Origin: Pseudomonadota bacterium
GTDB taxonomy: Bacteria; Pseudomonadota; Alphaproteobacteria; Rhizobiales; Hyphomicrobiaceae
Assembly: GCA_023430315.1 (NCBI GenBank)
Contig: JAEZAW010000327.1
Location: 1 to 20,070, forward strand
Length of the DNA: 20,070 nucleotides
Direction of reading: 5' to 3'
Below the pieces are notes generated by a model. It did not search any database. It saw only the letters and a program-made list of their open reading frames with translations, and had not been told where the DNA came from. The translations under genes were made by a program, and so were the position numbers. This document shows, one piece after another, positions 6,910-13,994 of this stretch. Within the stretch, counting starts at the first letter, position 1. Each line of letters starts with the position of its first letter.

Positions 6910-8325
6910 ATGCATAAGACGCTCGTGCTCTTGATCGTCGGACTGACCGAGCGTCTTCTCGGCAAAGACACGCCCAACCTCTCAGCGCTTGTCAAACGAG
7001 GCGGCTTGCGTCCGCTGAGGACCGTGGTTCCTGCTGTTACCTGCACCGTTCAATCCACTCTGCTGACCGGCTTGTCGCCTCGCGACCACGGCGCGGTGGC
7101 CAACGGCTGGTATTTTCACGAGCAAGCCGAAGTATGGCTGTGGCGGCAGTCGAACCGTCTGATCGCCGGGGAAAAAGTCTGGGAAAAGGGGAAAAAGCTC
7201 GACGCGGCATTCACCTGCGCAAACATGTTCTGGTGGTACAATATGTATTCTACCGTCGACATCAGCGCCACGCCGCGGCCCATGTATCCAGCCGACGGCC
7301 GCAAGCTGCCGGACCACTACGCTGAACCGCCCGAGCTGCGGGACGAGTTAAATAACGTCCTGGGAACCTTCCCGCTTTTCAAGTTCTGGGGTCCTATGAC
7401 CTCTATCGAGTCCAGCCGCTGGATCGCGAGAGCAACGCAGCACGTTCGCCGCACGCGGCAACCTACGCTGACGCTCTGCTATCTGCCCCATCTCGATTAC
7501 GGCCTCCAGAAATGGGGGCCTCACCCGGATGATCCACGCGTCGCGCAGGACCTGCGTGACATCGACTCCATCGTCGGCGAGCTGATCGAAGAAGCAGAGA
7601 GCAACGGCGATCATGTCGTGGTCGTGTCGGAATACGGCATCGTGCCGGTGCGGGAAGCGGTGCACATAAACCGCGCCCTCCGACAGGCAGGTTTGGTCCG
7701 CGTGCGCAATGAGATCGATCGGGAGCTGCTCGATGTCGGCGCCTCAAAAGCGTTTGCCATGGCCGATCACCAGATTGCGCACGTGTATCTCCAGCGCGCT
7801 GCCGACAGCCGCTCGATAAAAAGATTGTTGGAGAGCCTAGACGGGGTCGCGCACGTCCTCGATGAGGAAGGCAAGCGAGCCATGGGACTGGACCATCCCC
7901 GTTCCGGCGATCTCGTTGCGCTATCCGAACGCGACCGCTGGTTCAGTTACTATTGGTGGCTGGACGATGCGAAAGCGCCGGACTTCGCCCGGACCGTCGA
8001 TATCCACCGTAAGCCCGGCTACGATCCGATGGAGTTGTTCCTAGACCCGGCCATTTCTCTGCCGATGCTTAAGGTAGCGCGCAGGCTTCTCGCCAGAAAG
8101 CTCGGTTTTCGCAACCTGCTCGACGTCACGCCAATCAAAGGCACTAGTCTGGTGAAGGGCTCGCATGGACTTGTTACGGAGCTGCCGCAAGATGGGCCCT
8201 TGATCATTTCGAGCGCACCGGAACTTCTTCCAGAAGGCTCGATCGACGCGACAGCCTTCAAAGACTTGATTCTGGCCCACGTATTTGGGCCACCGTCTTA
8301 CGGTAAGCAAGGCAGAGAGCTATAG
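6910..8325 (+). CDS. eboF: EboF, alkaline phosphatase/nucleotide pyrophosphatase-superfamily protein
   Basis: A protein of 471 residues without a signal peptide; the ATG at 6910 has only a weak ribosome site. It has the type I phosphodiesterase/NPP fold: VGLTERLLG (10-18), PAVTCTVQSTLLTG (41-54) with Thr44 at the nucleophile position, NGWYF (65-69), FWWYNMYS (107-114), PRPMYPADGRKLPD (122-135), YLPHLDYGLQKWGP (191-204), VVSEYGI (238-244) and ADHQIAHVY (285-293). These are hallmarks of the EboF group. Compared with active NPP enzymes, four of the six metal ligands are replaced (Val10 for Asp, Gln200 for His, Glu241 for Asp, Tyr242 for His), so ordinary two-zinc phosphodiesterase chemistry is doubtful. 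It heads a unit with the TMEM220-like gene (44 nt downstream) and idi. Confidence 0.88.
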   Translation: MHKTLVLLIVGLTERLLGKDTPNLSALVKRGGLRPLRTVVPAVTCTVQSTLLTGLSPRDHGAVANGWYFHEQAEVWLWRQSNRLIAGEKVWEKGKKLDAAFTCANMFWWYNMYSTVDISATPRPMYPADGRKLPDHYAEPPELRDELNNVLGTFPLFKFWGPMTSIESSRWIARATQHVRRTRQPTLTLCYLPHLDYGLQKWGPHPDDPRVAQDLRDIDSIVGELIEEAESNGDHVVVVSEYGIVPVREAVHINRALRQAGLVRVRNEIDRELLDVGASKAFAMADHQIAHVYLQRAADSRSIKRLLESLDGVAHVLDEEGKRAMGLDHPRSGDLVALSERDRWFSYYWWLDDAKAPDFARTVDIHRKPGYDPMELFLDPAISLPMLKVARRLLARKLGFRNLLDVTPIKGTSLVKGSHGLVTELPQDGPLIISSAPELLPEGSIDATAFKDLILAHVFGPPSYGKQGREL

Positions 8326-8369
8326 TACAATAATCGCTGCCGGCAGTTAGCCGGGGTGGGAGGGGACAC

Positions 8370-8732
8370 ATGCGTATCGTCCACGGCATCCTATCTGCGA
8401 TACTCGTTTTCTTTGCCGTGCTCCAATACAATGATCCTGATTGGTTTTATTGGGGACTGGTGTATTTGATCGCAGCGGCATGGTCATTTGCCGCCGCTCG
8501 CTGGCCGGAGCGCCTCGGCTCATGGCGGTTCGCTCGCATTGGGGGGCTGATCTGTGTCGCGCTCTTCTCGGCCGGTTTTGTGTCGCTCGCAGGCAACATA
8601 GGACCCGGCTGGATCCACAACGAAGAGGCGCGCGAGGCGATTGGCTATCTGATCTGCGCCGCCGCAACGGCTCTCGCCATCTTTGATGCACGGAGACAAA
8701 CCTCGAGCGTGGCCGAGCGAGGTCGCACATGA
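8370..8732 (+). CDS. TMEM220-like four-helix membrane protein
   Basis: A protein of 120 residues with a strong ribosome site (GGGAGGGG) before ATG 8370. Four hydrophobic segments are visible (about 3-19, 28-43, 57-75, 87-104). The LQYNDPD motif after the first helix (18-24) followed by W...Y identifies the TMEM220 family (PF15071), small inner-membrane proteins without a known function. The stop overlaps the idi start (ATGA at 8729-8732), so the two are probably translated together. In this place it could be a membrane partner for Ebo proteins; this is inference only. Confidence 0.8.
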   Translation: MRIVHGILSAILVFFAVLQYNDPDWFYWGLVYLIAAAWSFAAARWPERLGSWRFARIGGLICVALFSAGFVSLAGNIGPGWIHNEEAREAIGYLICAAATALAIFDARRQTSSVAERGRT

Positions 8733-9265
8733 GCTTGAGCAACGACGAAGACCAGGTAATCCTAGTCGACGCCAGCGATCGTGCGATCGGCGCGGCGCCG
8801 AAGCTCGCCGCGCACCGAAAAGGCCTTCTGCATCGCGCCGTGTCCGTGCAACTGCGGGATCAGAGCGGGCGACTTCTCCTGCAGAAAAGGCACATCGGGA
8901 AGTATCATTCGGGCGGATTGTGGAGCAACACCTGCTGCAGTCATCCGCGGCCCGGCGAAGATACCGCTGCGGCTGCGCAACGCCGGCTGCAGGAGGAGAT
9001 GGGGATCAGTTGTCCGCTCGCTCCTCTCTTCACGACCTGCTATCGCGCGGTGCTCGACACCGCGATGACGGAGAATGAGATGGTGCATTGCTTCGGCGGT
9101 TCTTACGTAGGCGAAGTTCGCCCAAACCCGACCGAGGCGGAGGATCACTCCTGGATCCACGTCGACGACCTTCGCCGGGAAGTGAAAGAGCATCCGGAGC
9201 GATACTCGGCCTGGTTCTGCATTTATGTCCGCGACCACTGGGCGGAACTCACAGGCTCGGGCTGA
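8729..9265 (+). CDS. idi: type 1 isopentenyl-diphosphate delta-isomerase
   Basis: A 178-residue Nudix-fold enzyme that interconverts IPP and DMAPP in the cytoplasm. Key residues are visible: metal-binding His29 and His35 (AAHRKGLLHRAVSV), the catalytic Cys70 with His72 in WSNTCCSHPRPGE (65-77), Glu115 and Glu117 in TENEMVH, and a Trp at 142 in EDHSWIHVDDL. The length agrees with the family (about 180). The spacing between the two N-terminal His is one residue shorter than in E. coli Idi. The start overlaps the TMEM220-like stop by ATGA. Lying in the eboF unit and within a locus that has the UbiA-like EboC, it probably supplies or balances prenyl diphosphates for that pathway; this link is inferred. 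Confidence 0.92.
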   Translation: MSLSNDEDQVILVDASDRAIGAAPKLAAHRKGLLHRAVSVQLRDQSGRLLLQKRHIGKYHSGGLWSNTCCSHPRPGEDTAAAAQRRLQEEMGISCPLAPLFTTCYRAVLDTAMTENEMVHCFGGSYVGEVRPNPTEAEDHSWIHVDDLRREVKEHPERYSAWFCIYVRDHWAELTGSG

Positions 9266-9327
9266 CATTCAGAAGACGCGGCTCCCGAACTGCCTTGAAT
9301 ATGTAGAGGCGTTCAACACGAGTATCG

Positions 9328-9356
9328 TTGCGGCGCCGTACGTACGGACCTACAAT
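9328..9356 (+). promoter_or_regulatory. candidate promoter with palindromic operator in the spacer
   Basis: -35 TTGCGG (9328-9333) and -10 TACAAT (9351-9356) are separated by exactly 17 nt. The spacer contains a perfect 12-bp palindrome, CCGTACGTACGG (9336-9347). It lies about 95 nt before the second PQQ dehydrogenase gene and after idi, so it would give the dehydrogenase/cytochrome pair its own control. An operator between the -35 and -10 is the layout used by MerR-type regulators and by some repressors. Confidence 0.55.
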
Positions 9357-9453
9357 CTTTGCACCCCAACGTCCGACAACGACACGGCACCTGCGTCGTC
9401 ACGGTTGCGGGGCCCGCGGCGTTTCCGATCGGCATGGGGCAAGGAGGAACGCC

Positions 9454-10869
9454 ATGACACGCACGTATCTAGCAGGTCTCTCTACGGCGCTGCTGCTGGT
9501 GTCGCCGGCACTCGCGCAGACTTTGCCTAAAGCGCCTTCGGAAGTCGCAAACCCCGGCGGAAAAGTAACTGGCGCGCAGAAGCTAGCGCTGGTCAAGGTC
9601 GCAGACGGCTTCAATGACCCCGTCGGCGTATCGGTCGCCAACGATGGCTCTGGCCGCATCTTCGTTGTCGAGCGTGTGGGACGCATCAAAGTAGTCGGCA
9701 AGGATGGCAAGACCCTCGCGAAACCCTTCCTGGACCTGACCAAGACCAACCCTCTCGGATCCGAGGTCCAAACTGGGTTCGTGGAACAGGGACTCTGGTC
9801 GATTGCCTTCCATCCGAAGTTCAAAGAGAACGGATACGTCTTCGTCCACTTCGCATCGCTGCCGTTCAATGGCGCATCGATTATCGCGCGTTACACGGTC
9901 GATCCCGCCAGTGCAAACGAGATTACGACCGAGCGGGCGAACAAGACCGTCAAAGTAATCATGAACATCCCGCAGCCGTACTACAATCACTACGGCGGCA
10001 TGATAGCTTTCGGACCCGATGGCAAGCTCTACATCGGCAAGGGCGATGCCGGATGGGAAGGCGATCCGCTCGATGCAGGCCAACGGCTTGACGTGCATTG
10101 GGGCAAGATGCTGCGCATCGACGTCGACACCGACGACGACACTCCGTATGTCGTGCCGAAGGACAATCCCTTTGCCAAGGCGGACAAGCCGCAGATGATG
10201 TCCCTGTTCGGCATCACGGAGCAGGGCTTCTCGACAATCAAGATCGGTTCGCGGCCGGAAATCTGGGCGTACGGCCTGCGCAACCCCTACATGTTCCACT
10301 TCGACAAGAAGTCCGGTGACCTGTTCATCGCCGATGTAGGACAGAACCACTGGGAAGAAATAAATTGGCAACCAGCCACCTCAAAGGGTGGTGAGAATTA
10401 TGGATGGAAACACAATCAGGCATCCAAGTGCCATCCCCATCAGGGGCCCAATGAGAAATGTCCAATCGTGGGCGTCCTGCCGGTAGCCGAGTATCCGCAT
10501 GAGGAGCCTTATCCGGGCGCTCCGAAGCTGAAAGACAACCACGGGTGCTCAGCCCAGGGTCTTGGCGTCGCGAACTACGCCGGCATGGAGAAAGTGTATC
10601 TGGTCGGTGATTGGTGCTCGGGCCGCCTGTGGGGCGTCGGCTGGGATAAAGCAGCCAACAAGTGGCAGATGGAGGAGTTCCTTCAGGCCAGCCTGCAATT
10701 CACCGCCGGTCAGGTCGACGAGGAAGGCAACGTTCTCGCCGTCAACTGCTACTGCTTCTATACAGACGACAAAGGCCCGGTCGCCAATCCCGTCGGCGCA
10801 CTTTGGCGAATCTTACCGGCCGACAAAGTGCCCTCCGGCGCCGAGGTCGCCAAGGTGGTCACCAAGTAG
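9454..10869 (+). CDS. second PQQ-dependent sugar dehydrogenase (GSDH family), periplasmic
   Basis: A protein of 471 residues. The frame is open from 9328, but ATG 9454 has a perfect AAGGAGG 6 nt upstream and starts a clear signal peptide (1-21, SPALA before Gln22). The GSDH/PF07995 beta-propeller shows FVEQGLWSIAFHP (109-121), YNHYGG (177-182) with a catalytic-type His179, GKGDAG (195-200), GLRNPYMFHFD (274-284, Arg276), and VGQNHWEEINW (295-305). A Cys-rich C-terminal half (326, 336, 365, 388, 432, 434) suggests disulfides. It is only distantly similar to the dehydrogenase at 2024-3304, mainly in the common blade motifs, so the two probably have different substrates. The XoxG-like cytochrome gene follows. 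Confidence 0.9.
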   Translation: MTRTYLAGLSTALLLVSPALAQTLPKAPSEVANPGGKVTGAQKLALVKVADGFNDPVGVSVANDGSGRIFVVERVGRIKVVGKDGKTLAKPFLDLTKTNPLGSEVQTGFVEQGLWSIAFHPKFKENGYVFVHFASLPFNGASIIARYTVDPASANEITTERANKTVKVIMNIPQPYYNHYGGMIAFGPDGKLYIGKGDAGWEGDPLDAGQRLDVHWGKMLRIDVDTDDDTPYVVPKDNPFAKADKPQMMSLFGITEQGFSTIKIGSRPEIWAYGLRNPYMFHFDKKSGDLFIADVGQNHWEEINWQPATSKGGENYGWKHNQASKCHPHQGPNEKCPIVGVLPVAEYPHEEPYPGAPKLKDNHGCSAQGLGVANYAGMEKVYLVGDWCSGRLWGVGWDKAANKWQMEEFLQASLQFTAGQVDEEGNVLAVNCYCFYTDDKGPVANPVGALWRILPADKVPSGAEVAKVVTK

Positions 10870-10888
10870 TGCAGCGCAGTTGGGGCAA

Positions 10889-10916
10889 TGGGGATACCCT
10901 GGAACGGGCATCCCCA
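10889..10916 (+). promoter_or_regulatory. intercistronic stem-loop between second dehydrogenase and cytochrome
   Basis: TGGGGAT (10889-10895) pairs with ATCCCCA (10910-10916), and inside it CCC (10897-10899) pairs with GGG (10906-10908), with a single A/C mismatch between the two parts. No T-run follows. Like the stem at 1964-1994, it sits just after a PQQ dehydrogenase gene and before its cytochrome gene. Confidence 0.55.
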
Positions 10917-10950
10917 ACGCCGCATTGGCACAAGTCACTATGAGCTGCCT

Positions 10951-11406
10951 ATGCCCGGACTCGGATGGAACACCGCGATTGTGCTGATGGTGCTGGCGCT
11001 GCTTCCAACGCCGCCTGTGATTGCTCAGTCGGTTGTCTTCAAGCATCCTCTCGACAACAGCCCGTTGGAGGTGAAGCTCCTGCCCAACGAGACCGCAACA
11101 GAGGCGGTAAAGGCGTTCCATGCCACAGGGCAGAACCCTTACCGGGATGTGCCGGCCGCACTGCTCGAGGGAAAGGAACTCTACGAGCGGCATTGCCAGA
11201 GCTGCCATCTCCCCGACGGCTCGGGCAGGTTGGGTCCAAGTTTGGTAACCGATGACTGGAAGTACAAGCGCTGCGCGACCGATGTGGGCATGTTCGAGGT
11301 CATTTATGCCGGCGCCGCCGGTGCCATGCAGTCCTTCTTCCGGCGCGGTGTCGAGCAGGACGAAATCCTGAAGATGATCGCCTACGTCCGCACGCTCAAG
11401 AAATAG
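10951..11406 (+). CDS. XoxG/cytochrome cL-like periplasmic c-type cytochrome
   Basis: A protein of 151 residues from ATG 10951, the start that gives a normal signal peptide (1-26, PPVIA before Gln27). An in-frame ATG at 10888 lies inside a stem-loop and would add 21 polar residues, so it is less likely. One haem site, CQSCH (82-86), is followed by DGSGRLGPSL, WKYKRCATDVGMFEVIYAGAAGAMQSFF (with Met126 as likely distal ligand) and DEILKMIAYVRTL. This pattern is that of cytochrome cL/XoxG, the electron acceptor of PQQ methanol dehydrogenases. No methanol dehydrogenase is in the window; the partner by position is the GSDH-type enzyme 81 nt upstream. It converges with eboB, 17 nt between the stops. 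Confidence 0.85.
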   Translation: MPGLGWNTAIVLMVLALLPTPPVIAQSVVFKHPLDNSPLEVKLLPNETATEAVKAFHATGQNPYRDVPAALLEGKELYERHCQSCHLPDGSGRLGPSLVTDDWKYKRCATDVGMFEVIYAGAAGAMQSFFRRGVEQDEILKMIAYVRTLKK

Positions 11407-11423
11407 CGCGGATGGCGCGACGA

Positions 11424-12344
11424 TCAGGAGATTTTCAGATTGTCCTCGACGCCGCGCTTGCCCTCCTCGATCCTGGGCGCTTGGCCTCCGCGCAGAACGG
11501 AGTTGCCCATATAGAGCGTGCGCTGGTCGATTGAGGGTGGGTTCAACCAATCCTCTTCCTTGATCTGACCGCTCTTACCGTAGGCCGCCAGCGGGTTCTC
11601 ATAGGTGACCTTGCGGATATGCTCCTCCGGTATCTGTGCGCGGCGCATCAACTCAGCAGTCTTCGGTACCGCGAGCGGGTCTGACACTCCCCAGTCGCAC
11701 GCACTGTCGCAGAAGATTCGCTCGGCGCCGTAGTTCCTGACAATCTCGACCATGCGCTCGTTGCCCATCTTCGTGAAAGGGTAGATCGAGAAGGCCGCCC
11801 AAAAACCACGATCCAGGACATCGCGGACGGTCTCTTCGTTATTGTGATCAATGACAACCCAGCTCGGATCGAGCTTATGCTCGAGTGCCACTGCCATCGA
11901 CCTCAGAGTGCCTTGCCGCTTGTCTCGATGCGGCGTGTGCACCATCACCGGAAGATGCAGCTCCTTCGCAAGCTCCAACTGCAATCGATAATACTTGTCC
12001 TCAAGGGCAGTTTGCTCGTCGTAGCCGATCTCGCCGATGGCAACCACGCCTTCCTTGAGCGCATAGCGCGGCAGGATCTCCATTACGGCCTCAGCCAACT
12101 CCTCGTTGTTGGCTTCCTTCGAGTTGAGACCGATCGTGCAATAATGGCGCAATCCAAACTGTCCGGCGCGGAAGCGTTCGAAGCCGCAGATCATCGATAG
12201 GTAGTCGATGTACGTGCCGACGTGGGTACGCGGTTGGCCTAGCCAAAACGCAGGCTCGATGCACGCCACCACCCCTGCGGCAGCCATGCGTTCGTAGTCG
12301 TCGGTGGTGCGTGAGATCATGTGGGTGTGGGAATCAACGAACAT
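11424..12344 (-). CDS. eboB: EboB, TatD-family metal-dependent hydrolase
   Basis: A protein of 306 residues from ATG 12344, which starts with the usual MFVDSHTHM. A GTG at 12383 would add 13 residues and cannot be excluded; neither has a good ribosome site. TatD/amidohydrolase metal ligands are visible: His6 and His8 (DSHTHM), Glu105 (AIGEIGYDE), His136 (MVHTPH), His167 (VIDHNN) and Asp213 (FCDSACDWG). Marks typical of EboB are DDYERMAAAGVVACIEPAFW (15-34) and the AAFSIYPFTKM stretch. The reaction is not known; TatD proteins are nucleases or amide/phosphoester hydrolases. It is the second gene of eboA-eboB, 48 nt after eboA. Confidence 0.88.
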   Translation of the reverse strand: MFVDSHTHMISRTTDDYERMAAAGVVACIEPAFWLGQPRTHVGTYIDYLSMICGFERFRAGQFGLRHYCTIGLNSKEANNEELAEAVMEILPRYALKEGVVAIGEIGYDEQTALEDKYYRLQLELAKELHLPVMVHTPHRDKRQGTLRSMAVALEHKLDPSWVVIDHNNEETVRDVLDRGFWAAFSIYPFTKMGNERMVEIVRNYGAERIFCDSACDWGVSDPLAVPKTAELMRRAQIPEEHIRKVTYENPLAAYGKSGQIKEEDWLNPPSIDQRTLYMGNSVLRGGQAPRIEEGKRGVEDNLKIS

Positions 12345-12392
12345 GGCTTTCGCTTTCTGATCAGGTGCGGCGCCTGTCGCCACTTCCGTTCG

Positions 12393-13271
12393 CTATGACG
12401 CTTCTGCAATAGCCGCCCAGCCCGGCTCGTCTGCGGCAGCATGTTTGGCAAGGTCAGGAGCTTCCGCCAGCACTTCCCTTGCGGCCGGCAAAGAAGATGC
12501 AGCCAGCGCCAGCGCCGCGGCTTGCTGTTCGACCACGGTCCCGGTTCTAAGAACCCGCCCAAGGTCGACGATCGCAGCCCTATCGGCATGCGGTCCGACG
12601 CAGCGCCAAAGCTCGGGACTAACTGGCCGCCCCGCGGCCCATCGTTCGTGCGCATAGTCGCACAGCATGCGCATCAAGGCGGGGTTGCTACGACGGTCCA
12701 AACCCTCAATCGGATCGAGCTTGCTGCCGACGAAGAGCGCTTTGAGGACCATGTGGTTCCAAGCATTCTCGTCGAACTCTTCCATTGGATAGGGGTTGCG
12801 GTGTGCGACAGCCTCGAAGATTGGCTGCATTGCGCTTCGCGCGCCCTCGCGGGCTCGCGCAACATGCAGCTTTGGATGCGGGTAAAGCGGCAGACCACGG
12901 TAGAATGTGATCAACTCTCCGACGTCCGCGGTGCGAAAAAGCTGCTCGAGCCTCGCTTTGAATCTCGTCGCGTCGTCGTTGTCGCTGGCCAAAATAAACG
13001 ATAGACGGGCTGCCTGATCGACGCTCCAGTCGCTCGGGTTCCAACCGAATCGTGCTGTGCTCGCGGCGACAAGGTCCTCGGAAGTCAGGGCGAGATCTTG
13101 CTTTCCGAGGCGACGGATGGCGTAGCCCAGGGCTAGATAGAGTTCCTTTTCCGATGGTCCGGAGCGCATCAGCGCAATCTGCTGTTCGAACCAGCTGCCA
13201 CCCTCGCTCGGTACAGCCCGGACAACCCACGCTCGCAAAAGATCAAGCGCCGCGTTACCAGCATTTGTCAT
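12393..13271 (-). CDS. eboA: EboA domain-containing protein
   Basis: A protein of 292 residues from ATG 13271 (ACAGG about 9 nt upstream); a GTG at 13310 would add 13 residues. The family signature is very clear: DWSVDQAARLSFIL (81-94), LFRTADVGELITFYRGLPLYP (111-131), FEAVAHRNPYPMEEFDENAWNHMVLKALF (152-180), IEGLDRRSNPALM (188-200) and YAHERWAAGRPVSPELWR (206-223). No catalytic motif is known and no signal peptide or membrane helix is seen; the protein seems to be a soluble alpha-helical protein. It heads the eboAB unit, about 6.5 kb from eboD and on the same strand, separated from the rest of the ebo genes by the second PQQ/cytochrome pair. Confidence 0.9.
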   Translation of the reverse strand: MTNAGNAALDLLRAWVVRAVPSEGGSWFEQQIALMRSGPSEKELYLALGYAIRRLGKQDLALTSEDLVAASTARFGWNPSDWSVDQAARLSFILASDNDDATRFKARLEQLFRTADVGELITFYRGLPLYPHPKLHVARAREGARSAMQPIFEAVAHRNPYPMEEFDENAWNHMVLKALFVGSKLDPIEGLDRRSNPALMRMLCDYAHERWAAGRPVSPELWRCVGPHADRAAIVDLGRVLRTGTVVEQQAAALALAASSLPAAREVLAEAPDLAKHAAADEPGWAAIAEAS

Positions 13272-13310
13272 CGGAACAACCTGTGCGAAAGCGCCCAATC
13301 GCGCTACCAC

Positions 13311-13919
13311 GCTCAGCCGTCATTTTGCTGAAACTATGGCCCATGGCGAACCCTGTCCAGGGCTTAGCACCTTGCGAGCGAGACGATTGTTGCTGTGCTG
13401 GGAGAGCCAACTGGCTTGGCGGCAATCGAGCTCAGCTGATCTCAGCTCTCATCATAGATTAATTGCCGTTTGGTCGCGTCAAAGACTCCGCGGGCCGCCC
13501 GCGTGCGCGAACCCGGCCGGCGCTGAGAAGCAAATGTCGCCAGCCTACGCGGCACTCCCTCTCCTCGTCGCGAACGCCGGTGTGATGGCGCCCATCTTTC
13601 AAGCTCCGCCGACGCCTATAGACTGTCCCTTTCGAGTCCGAGGTTGCACAAGCGCTTGAGTGATGTCGTGTCGGTTAGCGTCTCTTCTCATGACTGGAAA
13701 AGCGAGCTCGACGCGCGGCGAGACCGCCTCTCGATACCGGCCGATTGGCGTTGCAGCATCGCAGTAGCCATCGCTTGAGCTCGGGCCGCTCGGCGCTACC
13801 TCTGCTTGGCCGAGGACAGCGAAGCCGTCCGATCGTGACCGGGTTATGGCCAGCCACAAAATGCGAAAAGGGCCGCGCGAGCGGCCCTATCGTAAGTCTC
13901 TCAATTCCTTTGGGAATTT
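13311..13919. other. gene-poor interval between eboA and tRNA-Gly
   Basis: About 600 nt without a convincing gene. Short open frames on both strands (for example 13336-13659 and 13859-13599) have no ribosome site, no domain likeness and biased composition. The promoter of eboAB must be near 13272-13400. Two small inverted repeats are present: AGCCA/TGGCT (13405-13416) and AGCTGA-TC-TCAGCT (13434-13447). The right end holds the tRNA terminator. The rest may be decayed sequence, but no parent gene is recognised. Confidence 0.5.
13870..13887 (-). terminator. intrinsic terminator of tRNA-Gly
   Basis: GGGCCGC (13870-13876) and GCGGCCC (13881-13887) form a perfect 7-bp stem with a GCGA/TCGC loop. 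On the minus strand the stem is followed by TTTTCGCATTTT. It lies 33 nt after the 3' end of the tRNA. Confidence 0.8.
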
Positions 13920-13994
13920 TGGAGCGGGCGATGGGATTCGAACCCACGACCCCAACCTTGGCAAGGTTGTGCTCTACCCCTGAGCTACACCCGC
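13920..13994 (-). tRNA. tRNA-Gly (anticodon GCC), CCA encoded
   Basis: On the minus strand the gene starts GCGGGTGTAGCTCAG and ends CGCCCGCTCCA. The acceptor stem pairs fully (one T-G wobble). The D arm (GCTC...GAGC), the anticodon arm with loop TTGCCAA, and the T arm with GTTCGAATC are normal. The 75 nt include the encoded CCA. Confidence 0.97.

Noticed and set aside
10888..10950. N-terminal extension of the XoxG-like cytochrome from ATG 10888
   Set aside because: The ATG lies inside a stem-loop and the extension is polar, placing the signal peptide 21 residues from the start; ATG 10951 gives a normal signal peptide.
13599..13859. Possible small gene on the minus strand in the gene-poor interval
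   Set aside because: No ribosome site, no recognisable motif, and it ends close to the tRNA terminator. Chance opening in GC-rich DNA is more likely.
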